Below the pieces are notes generated by a model, which was not told where the DNA came from, ran no database searches, and was given only the letters and a program-made list of their open reading frames with translations. The position numbers and the translations under genes are program-made. Shown in pieces: positions 18,816 through 29,146 of a stretch of 64,000 nucleotides of DNA. The stretch spans positions 1 to 64,000 of the forward strand of contig CANOEC010000010.1 in the NCBI GenBank assembly GCA_947564735.1. The letters are read 5' to 3'. Source of the stretch: an uncultured Lachnospiraceae bacterium (lineage in GTDB: Bacteria; Bacillota; Clostridia; Lachnospirales; Lachnospiraceae). Numbering within the stretch: the first letter of the stretch is position 1; every line of letters starts with the position of its first letter.

Positions 18816-19571
18816 TTATTTACATTTGCCATACTGTTCATCATCCACCGGCTCAAGCCATTCATTGCTTCCGTTCTCGCCGGGAACTTCTACTGCCAAA
18901 TGGGTAAACCAACTATCCGCTGCTGCCCCATGCCAGTGTTTGACTTCCGCTGGAATGTTCACCGTAGTGCCGGGTGTCATCAATATGGGTTCTTTACCCC
19001 ATTCCTGATAATAGCCACGTCCCGCCAGACAAACCAATATCTGACCGCCGCCTTTGTCAGCATGATGGACATGCCAATTATTCCGACATCCCGGCTCAAA
19101 GGTCACGTTGAACATCGGCACCTGTTCCAGAGAAACCGGAGCGATATAGCTTTTCCCCGAAAAATACTGTGCCGGTTTTTCATTGAACTCACCAATTGGG
19201 AACGCCATACTTCTTTCATGAGCTGCTCTTGCCACATCCTCAGTATTTTCATTACCCCAAATCTGTGTGGCAAGCCGAAATGCTGCCCATGCCTTAGACC
19301 ACCCTGCATAAAATGCCGCATGGGTAATGATTTCCGAAATTTCTTCTTTGGTAATTCCATTAGCCTTCGCTGTCAGCAAATGTGCCCTAAAAGATTCGTC
19401 TGTCAATCCCTGCGACATCAATGAAACTAAAGTGACCAAACTACGGTCACGCAGAGACAGCTTATCCTCCCGATTCCACACCTCACCAAATAGCACATCG
19501 TCATTCAACTGTGCAAACTTCGGGGCAAATTCCCCAAGTTGATTCCTTCCTGCTGTTTGTTTGATTGACAT
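18816..19571 (-). CDS. Carboxymuconolactone decarboxylase-like domain fused to a cupin
   Basis: 251 aa. Residues about 25-110 form a CMD/AhpD-like helical domain (GEVWNREDKLSLRDRSLVTL, AHLLTAKANGITKEEI, WAAFRLATQIW) without a CXXC redox pair. Residues 140-235 form a cupin with metal ligands in NWHVHHADKGGGQ and KHWHG. Such CMD-cupin proteins often travel with AKRs and flavodoxins in Clostridia. A quinone or aromatic-related enzymatic role is suggested by the CMD family but not shown. Start ATG at 19571, 19 nt after the flavodoxin lipoprotein. Confidence 0.85.
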   Translation of the reverse strand: MSIKQTAGRNQLGEFAPKFAQLNDDVLFGEVWNREDKLSLRDRSLVTLVSLMSQGLTDESFRAHLLTAKANGITKEEISEIITHAAFYAGWSKAWAAFRLATQIWGNENTEDVARAAHERSMAFPIGEFNEKPAQYFSGKSYIAPVSLEQVPMFNVTFEPGCRNNWHVHHADKGGGQILVCLAGRGYYQEWGKEPILMTPGTTVNIPAEVKHWHGAAADSWFTHLAVEVPGENGSNEWLEPVDDEQYGKCK

Positions 19572-19590
19572 TATAAATCCCTCCTATTTT

Positions 19591-20331
19591 TTATTCTTCT
19601 TTTAACTTGTCTAGCCAGCTTAACAAATCTTCTTTTGCAGAAGCTACGTCATCTTCATACACATCAAAAACATTATCCGAAATAATTGCTGACTCCGGTA
19701 ACGCTGCACTAATATCCTGCACACTTCGGGCAAGTCCCCCTGTCCCGTGCGAGCAGAACAGATAAATTTCTTTATCTGAGAGTTGATTTTCCTCAATAAA
19801 TGAAAGAATCGCCATAGGACAGCTATACCACCAATTTGGATAACCTAAAAACATCACATCGTACTCATCTATGTTTGAAACCGTCTGTAGTAATTCAGGA
19901 TGTATCCCATCTGTCTTTTCCTGATTGGCACGGCTCAGGCACTCATCCCAATCAGCAGGATACGGTTCAGTTACTTTAATAGCAAAAAGCTCTCCTTGTG
20001 TTTCCTCGGCAATCCAAGATGCTAACATGGCAACATTTCCCGGTGCCTTTACGCTTGCAGAAGTTACGGCATCGACATCACTTGTTACTGTATTTTCAGC
20101 CCATGTGAAATATGCTATAAGAATTTTCCCCTGCTTCTCATTCCCCGAAGTCGCTTTATCTTCAGATTGTGGCAAGGTTTCAGGTTTTTCATCTTTTCCA
20201 ATCTCTACAATACCCGTACCATCCGCATACTCATTATTATTTTCTCCCTGTTTTTTTCCCTCTGCCTTGCTACAGGACACAAGACTAATCACAAGCAGCA
20301 AAGCCGGCAAAATATGATAGATTTTCTTCAA
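19591..20331 (-). CDS. Flavodoxin-domain lipoprotein
   Basis: 246 aa. A lipoprotein signal (MKKIYHILPALLLVISLVSC, Cys at 20) and a charged linker to about residue 68 are followed by a flavodoxin domain (ILIAYFTWAENT as the FMN phosphate loop, FLGYPNWWYSCPMAI, FCSHGTGGLARS). Flavodoxins are normally cytosolic; the lipobox predicts that this one sits on the outer face of the membrane. One of four such proteins in this 12-kb cluster. A stem-loop separates it from the MATE gene. The redox partner is unknown. Confidence 0.87.
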   Translation of the reverse strand: MKKIYHILPALLLVISLVSCSKAEGKKQGENNNEYADGTGIVEIGKDEKPETLPQSEDKATSGNEKQGKILIAYFTWAENTVTSDVDAVTSASVKAPGNVAMLASWIAEETQGELFAIKVTEPYPADWDECLSRANQEKTDGIHPELLQTVSNIDEYDVMFLGYPNWWYSCPMAILSFIEENQLSDKEIYLFCSHGTGGLARSVQDISAALPESAIISDNVFDVYEDDVASAKEDLLSWLDKLKEE

Positions 20332-20371
20332 ACCATCCTGCCTCCATAATGATACATGAGATTTTTCTCCT

Positions 20372-20413
20372 GCGTGAGAACTTGTAACGAGCGATTAGAA
20401 GTTCTTCTCACGC
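20372..20413 (-). promoter_or_regulatory. Intercistronic stem-loop at the end of the MATE gene
   Basis: GCGTGAGAACTT (20372-20383) pairs with 20399-20413, with a 3-nt bulge. It overlaps the MATE stop codon at 20408. There is no T-run, so an mRNA-processing or stability element is more likely than a full terminator. Confidence 0.45.
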
Positions 20414-21754
20414 TATTACCTGAAACTCTTTCCATTTTCCCGATTTTTCCCTCCACGCAAAAATAATTGCCCGTAACACCCAGTCGCATACCATTGCCAC
20501 CGCAATGCCAATTACCCCCATATCAAATACAATTCCCAAAAGATAAGACAACAACAAACGGACAACAATTGTAGAGAATACAGAAATATACATGGTAAAC
20601 TTTACATCCCCCGCAGCCCGAAGTCCATTAGAAAGTGCGCCTGAAAACGGAAAGGCAACTGCATTAAATACATTATGAATCAGAACAAGCCAAATAATGA
20701 GCTGTTTCGTTTCCAGAGCCAGTGAATAAAATTTTAGGAAAAGGGGTGTCAACAAGAAGATCAACAAATTCCATGCTGATGAAATCAACAGTGTCATTTT
20801 TGTAAGTTTCTTAAAATAATACTCCGCAGCTTCCGTATCATTGTTTCCCATGCACTGACCGATCACGGTAATGAATGCCGGTCCCATTGCAACCCCCGCC
20901 AACGCTGCCAATGACCATATACTTTGGGCAACACCGTTTGCGGCAATCTGATAAGTACCAAAAAGTGCAACAATACTGGAAAGCGCAACTTTAACTAACT
21001 GAAAAATCCCATTTTCCATACCATTCGGGATTGCTATGTTCAAAATACTTTTCATCATGTTTTTATCCCATCTGAAAATCCATAGGGGAGAGTAGACCAC
21101 GGCACTTTTTTTCCGAAAGCAAAGCACTGTAATCACAATGGCTGAAAACATCCGGGCAATGAAAGACGGCCATGCAACCCCTGCAACTCCGGCATTTAAC
21201 ACGAACACACCCACCACATTTCCGACAATATTAATTACATTGGATATTACCGATATATACATCGTCACATTCGTTTTGCCAAGACTCCGGTAAATTGCCA
21301 CACCAGAATTATAAACGGCAAGTGCCGGATAGGAATAAGCAGATATTCTTAAGTAAGTGACACACGCCGCCATGACGGAATCCTCCACCCTGCCAAACAA
21401 AAGGGATAGCATCGCTTGATTTCCAATTAATACCGCCACAGCGATAATAACTGAAAAAATAGTGGAAAAAGACAAAAGCTGACTTGCAGACTCCCCTGCA
21501 CGTTCCATTTCTTTCCTGCCTATGTACTGGCTGATTACAACCGCACCGCCGGAAGCCAAAGCAGTAAACAAGTAGATAAATATGGTGTTGAATTGATTAA
21601 CCAAAGAAACACCCGATACCGCATCCTCTCCTGCGTAACTGATGACCAAAGTATCTGCAAGTCCTACAAGCATTACCAGAAGCTGCTCCATGAATAGCGG
21701 GATAACTATTTTTCTTAAATCACTACTTGTAAATGTTTTTTTCTTTACATCCAT
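20408..21754 (-). CDS. MATE family efflux transporter
   Basis: 448-aa membrane protein with twelve predicted helices in two similar halves, the MATE (NorM/DinF) layout. Family-like segments include PLFMEQLLVMLVGLADTLVI at the N-terminus, ASGGAVVISQYIGRKE, and ANGVAQSIWSLAALAGVAMG opening the second half. It would export drugs or metabolites using a sodium or proton gradient. Starts 9 nt after the FGE-flavodoxin gene, so it is part of the redox operon and may export the product or toxin that the cluster handles. Confidence 0.9.
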   Translation of the reverse strand: MDVKKKTFTSSDLRKIVIPLFMEQLLVMLVGLADTLVISYAGEDAVSGVSLVNQFNTIFIYLFTALASGGAVVISQYIGRKEMERAGESASQLLSFSTIFSVIIAVAVLIGNQAMLSLLFGRVEDSVMAACVTYLRISAYSYPALAVYNSGVAIYRSLGKTNVTMYISVISNVINIVGNVVGVFVLNAGVAGVAWPSFIARMFSAIVITVLCFRKKSAVVYSPLWIFRWDKNMMKSILNIAIPNGMENGIFQLVKVALSSIVALFGTYQIAANGVAQSIWSLAALAGVAMGPAFITVIGQCMGNNDTEAAEYYFKKLTKMTLLISSAWNLLIFLLTPLFLKFYSLALETKQLIIWLVLIHNVFNAVAFPFSGALSNGLRAAGDVKFTMYISVFSTIVVRLLLSYLLGIVFDMGVIGIAVAMVCDWVLRAIIFAWREKSGKWKEFQVIA

Positions 21755-21763
21755 CTTTTTCTC

Positions 21764-23286
21764 CTACTCCAAAATCTCGTTGGTTCGTAACCATTCTGTT
21801 ATATCCTCTGACAGACTGCTCCCTCCCGAATAGTGGACGGACAATGCTTCCCCCATTGATGCATCGGGTGCTAACTTTGCAATCGCCGTCAGACTCTGCC
21901 CAAAGCGTCCCCCGCCGTGGGAACAGAAAGGTATGATTGTTTTCCCTAAAAAATCATATTCCTCCAAAAAGGACGCAATCGGCATGGGGATGGACGCCCA
22001 CCAGTTCGGGTAACCCAAAATAATGGTATCATAATCATCCATATTCTCCACATGGGCAGCAAGCTCCGGGCGGGCCTGTTCATTCTGATCACGCTGCGCC
22101 TCATCCAGAACGGTATTGTAATCATCAGAATAGGGATTTACCAATTCAATCTCAAACAGATCCGCGCCTGTCTGCGCCTGAATTTCCTGTGCAATCCCTC
22201 TGGTATTTCCGCCCCATGAAAAATAAGCAATCAGGACCTTACCGCCGCCACTTTCCTCACTCTGCATATCTGCACTGGCAACCACTCCACTGCCTGCAAT
22301 CCCCCTTACCAGACGGATTCCTATATTAAAGCTGCCTTTGTCCTCTGCCAATGTAGCACGGTAAGCGCTGCGCATATTCTTGGCAAAATCATTCCAGCCT
22401 CCGCCACGGTATACCCTGAGGGTTCCCGTACCTGCTCCTGTTGGATCAGACACAGCCTCCGTGCCATAATCGCCGTAATAATCCCAGACCCATTCACCCA
22501 CATTGCCGTGCATATTGTACAGTCCCCATGCATTTGGCGAAAAACTGTCTACCGCAACCGTAGTCTGCCTGTACTCTCCCGGTTTTGTTGTCAGGTTCCC
22601 CTGTGTAAAGTAATTGTCCTCAATCTCGTATGGATAATGTCCGTAATAGTTTGCTTCTTCCGCACTGATGGAATTTTCTGTGTTGAACGGCGTTTCCGTT
22701 CCTGCACGGCAGGCATATTCCCACTCTGCCTCAGTAGGCAGCCGGTATCCGTCTGCCCCCTGTCCCAAAGGACGCTCTGCCCATCAATCGTATAAGCAGG
22801 CGTCAGCCCCTCCCGCTCGCTGCGTGTATTGCAGTAACGGATGGCATCCAGCCAGGATATATTTTCCACCGGAAGCCCGTCACCTGAGAAACTGGAGGGG
22901 TTCTCGCCCATGATCTCCTGATACTCTGCCTGTGTCAGCTCATAAATGCTCATATAGAAGTCGCTGACTGTAACCGTATGCTGTGTTTCATCCTCTGAGC
23001 GCCACGCTTCCTCCGCCGGACTGCCCATCCAGAACGTGCCGCCCGATATCAGTACAAAGTCTTCCGGCATGGAGTCGGGACTGATTAACCTCTCTGACTC
23101 ATCCGCTGCACCATTCTCCGTTGTATCACGCTTCACATTGTTTTCTTTCTGCGTTTTCACCATATCTTTCTCCTGCGATATACTGCTTCCTCCGAAAAGA
23201 GCATCCTGCTGTTCTTCCGTTTTTCCACATGCACACAACAGAAAGAATATGGACATTATCAAAATAGAAATACCAACCTTTTTCAT
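21764..23286 (-). pseudogene. Lipoprotein: formylglycine-generating-enzyme-like domain plus flavodoxin domain, frameshifted
   Basis: Two overlapping frames form one gene. From ATG 23286 the product has a lipobox (FFLLCAC), a linker and the first half of an FGE-sulfatase/SUMF1 domain (GGTFWMGSP, SDFYMSIYELTQAEYQ, VENISWLDAIRYCN). The frame breaks at a run of five C (G on the coding strand) at 22756-22760; one more G restores GADGYRLPTEAEWEYACRAG, GNVGEWVWD and RGGGWND. Residues about 345-505 are a flavodoxin domain (VLIAYFSWGGNT, LGYPNWWASIPMPI, FCSHGGGRFG). Either a true pseudogene, phase variation or a sequencing error. The FGE-flavodoxin fusion is unusual and its substrate unknown. Confidence 0.85.
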
Positions 23287-23320
23287 ATAATATTTCCCTC
23301 TCTTTTTACGCCGGACGATT

Positions 23321-24903
<1,583 letters not shown>

Positions 24904-24926
24904 TCACTCCTTAAACTTATTTTATA

Positions 24927-25655
24927 TTATCTGTCCTTAATGATTCGATTCTGCTTGCATGGATTTCTCCAGCCATGCTGCCATAAAGCAATTACTTTCA
25001 TTAAGTAATAACCGATAAAAATCCACAGTCCCATCATGGCTGTATTTTCCAGAATGATAATAATCCCACTTTTATCATAATCAAGAAAAGCAAATTCCAC
25101 TTTCAAAAACATAGAAGATAAAATGTCAGCCTGAAGGAAACAATATGCCCCATATCCGGCAGCAAAAACGCCAAGCAGCTGTAATGCCCGGTGGAGCGCC
25201 TGCGCCATTCTTCGGTCAAACGAAGCAAGCCTGCCCATTCCATTACGGAGCATCCCAGTCACCATTCCCCAATGCAGCCCTAAATGTATGCTCATCAGCA
25301 CAAACCCCCAATAAGAAGCTGCCAAGTGCATTATCCTTGCCAAAGCCATTCCTTCCTTTATCGGAAGAAAAGCAAACACATGACGTGACATGATAACCCC
25401 ACTATAAGCCAACGAGAACATTGCTGCCAGAAGCGCAAAATTTACAACCGTCTGTATGGCTCTTAAGGACTTATATTGTCCCTTAAATAAACTTCCATAC
25501 CATTTAATATTTAAGAGATTGTGAATAATAAACAATAGCACCATCGCAGTACCTATCCACTCATGAAGTGTTTCCCCTGTTACCTGATATGCCATCAGCA
25601 GAAGCAATAGTACCGTCATTAAAAAATCAACACTCCGTCTTATTTTCAACTTCAT
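24927..25655 (-). CDS. DUF4405 cytochrome-b-like membrane protein
   Basis: 242 aa from the ATG at 25655 (MKLKIRRSVDFLMTVLLLLL). Five predicted membrane helices and several helix-associated histidines (ETLHEWIG, FIIHNLLN, RIMHLAASYWGF, MSIHLGLHWG), consistent with the DUF4405 family, whose members resemble heme-binding cytochrome b subunits. It could pass electrons across the membrane to the neighbouring flavodoxin lipoproteins; that link is inference from position. The longer frame to 25757 overlaps nothing conserved and is rejected. Confidence 0.8.
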   Translation of the reverse strand: MKLKIRRSVDFLMTVLLLLLMAYQVTGETLHEWIGTAMVLLFIIHNLLNIKWYGSLFKGQYKSLRAIQTVVNFALLAAMFSLAYSGVIMSRHVFAFLPIKEGMALARIMHLAASYWGFVLMSIHLGLHWGMVTGMLRNGMGRLASFDRRMAQALHRALQLLGVFAAGYGAYCFLQADILSSMFLKVEFAFLDYDKSGIIIILENTAMMGLWIFIGYYLMKVIALWQHGWRNPCKQNRIIKDR

Positions 25656-25717
25656 AGCATTTATCTCCACTTCATAAAGTGATAATCCGCTTGCCTCCAT
25701 AAGCAAGCGGATTGTTT

Positions 25718-26485
25718 TTACTCCGCCGTAATATCTAACCCAAGACCATTGAGCCATTCTACAATTTGTTCACGGGAGCTTCCGCCATTAAGTCGTTCAC
25801 CGGATAGCCACTCAGCTCCACTTGTCAGGCTTTCCAAATTTGTACCGCTTGAGCCGATACCGCTGCCACCCGATGTGCAGAAAGGAATTACTGTCTTGCC
25901 GTAAAAGTCATAGCTTTCCACAAAGGTACTCATAATTCTTGGAGCATCGCCCCACCAAATCGGATATCCGATAAACACAATGTTATACTGCTCCATATTT
26001 TCAACTGAACCCGATATTGCCGGACGGGCGTCAGCATCATTCATTTCAATCGAGCTTCGGCTATTATCATCATGGTAATCCAAATCCGCATCCGTGTACA
26101 TTTCCTCCGGCACAATCTCGTAGAGTTCAGCCCCTGCCACATCAGCAATCAGTTCTGCCACGCCTTCCGTTGTATTTGTTGCAGAAAAATAAGCCACCAA
26201 TACTTTTGTACCCTCACTCGCACTGTTAGCCCTACTTTCATCGGCTTCATCTGTCTGCCCGTCTCCGCCCGCCGGCTCCGTAACTTCAGTAAGATTTTCC
26301 ACCTGCAAATTTTCTGTCGGACTATCCTCTGCTGCGGAATTTTCGCCCGCATTGGAATCTCCCGGTACTCCGGCTGTATTCTCCACTGTGTACTCAACAG
26401 TATTTTCCGGTTCTTCTTTACCTCCACAAGCCGTAAGTGAAACAACCATCAACAAAGTTACTACTCCAACAATAAATCTTTTCAT
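25718..26485 (-). CDS. Flavodoxin-domain lipoprotein with long acidic linker
   Basis: 255 aa. Signal peptide and lipobox (VVSLTACGG), then about 70 residues rich in Glu, Asn, Thr and Ser, then flavodoxin residues 93-250: VLVAYFSATNTTEG (FMN loop), FIGYPIWWGDAPRI and FCTSGGSGIGSS. The linker suggests that the domain stands off the membrane. Second of the lipoprotein flavodoxins; the DUF4405 gene follows after 62 nt. Flavodoxin_4-type, possibly an NAD(P)H-independent electron carrier or quinone-type reductase outside the cell. Confidence 0.88.
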   Translation of the reverse strand: MKRFIVGVVTLLMVVSLTACGGKEEPENTVEYTVENTAGVPGDSNAGENSAAEDSPTENLQVENLTEVTEPAGGDGQTDEADESRANSASEGTKVLVAYFSATNTTEGVAELIADVAGAELYEIVPEEMYTDADLDYHDDNSRSSIEMNDADARPAISGSVENMEQYNIVFIGYPIWWGDAPRIMSTFVESYDFYGKTVIPFCTSGGSGIGSSGTNLESLTSGAEWLSGERLNGGSSREQIVEWLNGLGLDITAE

Positions 26486-26501
26486 CTTTTTTCCTCCATT
26501 T

Positions 26502-27641
26502 TTATTCTACTAATGAAAATGTAATGCTTTCTCTGCTTTCAAAAGTTTCAAATACAGAAAGCTCAGATGTTACCCTCCCTATCGGAATCACATCTACTGT
26601 GAGATTCGGATTATCAGTTTGTGCATAAAAAATTGCCATATTATGATGTGCTTCGCAGTAGGTAATATCTCCATTCGCAATATTTTTCTGTCCACCCTCC
26701 AAATTTTCCGGATAAAAATCAACACCACCATAGTATTCCCTTCCGCCATACCCACTCATTGAAATCGTCAGTGGAAAATACTCTTTTATTTCCCCGGCAA
26801 GCGCTGTGTCATAAAGTACTCCGTCCAGCACAACATCCCCTATAGTAATTTTGATTGCGGTCTCGCCACTTTCATTGTCGTTTTCCACATTTCCTGATAT
26901 TCTAATCATCTTTAACCAGTTATCCACAGTGTCTTTAGAATTGGGAACATCTTTTGCTTCTATTGCAAGTCCGTCCAGCAGTTTGTCCGTATGGCTTGCT
27001 TCCTTGATTGTATTATAGCTTCCACCTGCCCCATATCCGTCATGGGTACAAAAAGGGATAACTGTTTTTCCTGACAAATCATATTCATTCAGAAAAGATA
27101 ACACTGCCTGCGGAACATCCGTAGCCCAAACAGGATATCCAATAAACACAGTATCATACTGCGAGACATCAAGATTGCTTTCCAAAAGCGGCGGCAGATA
27201 TTCCTCGTTCATTTCTGCATGATTTTGATCCCTCAACTCATCGAAATCCACCGGATATTTCTCCTTTGTCTGAATCAAATGAATTTCCCCACCCACATTA
27301 GCCTGAATCATTCGGGCTAGAAATTCTGTTGTTCCATAAGCGCCATCATCAACGACAATACTCGCAGAAGTTGTCGCATCTACATCTGACGGATACTCCG
27401 TATTTCCCCACCGGGAAAAATAAACAATTAATACTCCCTGTCCTTCCTCTGTCACATAATCCATATTACTACTTTCTATTTCTACTGGCTGTGAAGCTGA
27501 GGAATCAATGTAGTCTTGTTCTGTTTCATTGTTCCCATAGTTGCTTTCCAACTCCATATTACTGTCTATTCGGCTGTTTCCACATCCAAAAAGAGAAAAG
27601 GTAATTATGATAGAAAACAACATATACACTCCTTTTTTCAT
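26502..27641 (-). CDS. Lipoprotein: flavodoxin domain fused to a cyclophilin-like domain
   Basis: 379 aa. Lipobox SLFGC near residue 20, linker to about 65, flavodoxin domain 68-245 (VLIVYFSRWGNTEYPSDVDATTSAS, FIGYPVWATDVP, FCTHDGYGAGGS), and a C-terminal beta-barrel of the cyclophilin_like family at about 258-378 (IKITIGDVVLDGVLYDTALA, YYGGVDFYPEN, NPNLTVDVIPIGRVTS). The long insertion after the FMN loop resembles that of the 19591 protein. Fusion of these two domains is seen in clostridial proteins of unknown role. Starts 9 nt after MerR. Confidence 0.87.
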   Translation of the reverse strand: MKKGVYMLFSIIITFSLFGCGNSRIDSNMELESNYGNNETEQDYIDSSASQPVEIESSNMDYVTEEGQGVLIVYFSRWGNTEYPSDVDATTSASIVVDDGAYGTTEFLARMIQANVGGEIHLIQTKEKYPVDFDELRDQNHAEMNEEYLPPLLESNLDVSQYDTVFIGYPVWATDVPQAVLSFLNEYDLSGKTVIPFCTHDGYGAGGSYNTIKEASHTDKLLDGLAIEAKDVPNSKDTVDNWLKMIRISGNVENDNESGETAIKITIGDVVLDGVLYDTALAGEIKEYFPLTISMSGYGGREYYGGVDFYPENLEGGQKNIANGDITYCEAHHNMAIFYAQTDNPNLTVDVIPIGRVTSELSVFETFESRESITFSLVE

Positions 27642-27650
27642 TGCCGCCTC

Positions 27651-27998
27651 CTACTTATTTTTCTTTATTTCATGAATCAGATAATCCAGCCGATCCAAAG
27701 ACTGCTGCTTACCATGAATTTCATCCAGCAACTGAAACCTGCATTTACGCAAAATACGCATTCGCTCTTGCTTATGTTCCTCGCCTCTATCTGGCAGTTT
27801 CAAAAAATTCACCAATACCTTATCTTCCATTCCAATACCCAACAAAAAATGAATCAATTCAATTTGCTGAATATCTGCGCTCTGATAGTCCGACACGTTA
27901 TTTTTCCTTTTTTTATACCTTAAAAACCCTTTTTCTTCATACTGCTTCAGTTCTTCCGCCTGAATGCCGCATTGTTTACTTACTTCCTCTATTGTCAT
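27651..27998 (-). CDS. MerR-family transcriptional regulator
   Basis: 115 aa from ATG 27998, giving MTIEEVSKQCGIQAEELKQY. The N-terminal winged helix (to about 70) is followed by a short coiled coil. No metal-binding cysteine cluster is visible, so a metal-sensing role is unlikely; related regulators precede flavodoxin genes and respond to electrophiles or oxidative stress. Probably controls the flavodoxin genes immediately downstream. Confidence 0.82.
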   Translation of the reverse strand: MTIEEVSKQCGIQAEELKQYEEKGFLRYKKRKNNVSDYQSADIQQIELIHFLLGIGMEDKVLVNFLKLPDRGEEHKQERMRILRKCRFQLLDEIHGKQQSLDRLDYLIHEIKKNK

Positions 27999-28049
27999 AA
28001 TCCACTCCAAATTATCAACAAGCTTTACAATTATTCTACTATGCAAAAT

Positions 28050-28090
28050 GGGTGTAACAGGAAAGCGCTTCTTTCTTTTCTGTTACACCC
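28050..28090 (-). terminator. Strong hairpin after LysR gene
   Basis: Eleven-base perfect arms GGGTGTAACAG/CTGTTACACCC (28050-28060 and 28080-28090) with an inner GAAAG/CTTTC pairing, about 60 nt after the LysR stop on the minus strand, followed by ATTTTG. It likely ends the lysR transcript and separates it from the MerR operon. Confidence 0.6.
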
Positions 28091-28151
28091 ATATTCTAAA
28101 GTTTATTCCAAACAATAGCAAATACTTATCTTTTATATATAAGTTATGCCT

Positions 28152-29033
28152 TTAGAGCATAATTTCTTTTTTCATAAATTCAATAAATTTTGCCGCCGCA
28201 GGACTAAAAGGCTGTCCTCTTTTCCACGCCAATACACTGTTTGCAGACAGCGCTGGATTTAAGGGACGATAGGTAATCTCTGTTTTATCCCAAAGCGGCA
28301 CGGAACCCTCAATAACCAGCGCATACCCCAATCCCTTTCTTACCATAATTGCACTATTCGTACTCAGATTGCTTGTAAACAGAACATGGAGCTTTTGGTA
28401 TGTGTTTCCAAACCAGTTCGCAAGTTCACTCTGTACGCTTAATCGCCTTGGCAATATAATCGGCAAATTTTCCAAGTCCCTAGCAGATATACTTGCTTTT
28501 TCCGTCAATGGATCATCCGGCTTCATTAGGACTACCCAGCGTTCCTTATTTTCCAAACGTATAAATTCAAATTTTTCCGTATCAATCGGCTCTAGCAAAA
28601 CACCTATATCCACCAGCCCTTTTTCCATTTGTTCCTTAACCATGTCAGCATTTGCCGTAAAAATATCATAAATGACGAGAGGGTATCTATTACTGAAAGA
28701 TTCAAGTAAATCCGACAAAAGACCCACAGCCGCTAATTCGCCGCTACCAAGCATGATTTTTCCCTCTATAAGTTCCTCCTGCTCCGTCAGTTCCTCCTCT
28801 GTACGGTCAACCAATGCCAATATTTCTTCTGCACGGCGTCTCAATAACATTCCCTCGTTCGTAAGAGTAATTTTCCTTGAACCTCTGGAAAAAAGTTTGA
28901 CACCGACTTCATTCTCTAACTGAGCTAATTGACGGCTGAGCGTCGGTTGCGTTATATGCAGAACCTCTGCGGCACGATTAATTCCTTCCTCTCTTACCAC
29001 TGTAAGAAAGTATCGAAGCACCCTGATTTCCAT
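28152..29033 (-). CDS. LysR-family transcriptional regulator
   Basis: 293 aa. Canonical N-terminal helix-turn-helix (MEIRVLRYFLTVVREEGINRAAEVLHITQPTLSRQ at 1-35, KLFSRGSRKITLT) and a periplasmic-binding-protein-like effector domain at about 90-290. Regulators of this look sit beside AKR/flavodoxin gene sets in Clostridia. It has the same orientation as the cluster and begins it. Its upstream region borders the transposon remnant at 29.1 kb. Effector unknown. Confidence 0.9.
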   Translation of the reverse strand: MEIRVLRYFLTVVREEGINRAAEVLHITQPTLSRQLAQLENEVGVKLFSRGSRKITLTNEGMLLRRRAEEILALVDRTEEELTEQEELIEGKIMLGSGELAAVGLLSDLLESFSNRYPLVIYDIFTANADMVKEQMEKGLVDIGVLLEPIDTEKFEFIRLENKERWVVLMKPDDPLTEKASISARDLENLPIILPRRLSVQSELANWFGNTYQKLHVLFTSNLSTNSAIMVRKGLGYALVIEGSVPLWDKTEITYRPLNPALSANSVLAWKRGQPFSPAAAKFIEFMKKEIML

Positions 29034-29146
29034 AAATTTACCTCCTGTATTTCATACTGCAAATTATATCAACCTTATGCCTTCAAGGCAATATTTAATG
29101 TTTTTTGTCTTGAAAAAGCATTACTTTTCATTTCTACCTCGCCCCT

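Noticed and set aside
25145-25393. Plus-strand 82-codon frame over the DUF4405 gene
   Set aside because: Antisense shadow without ribosome-binding site; the minus-strand gene has clear membrane helices.
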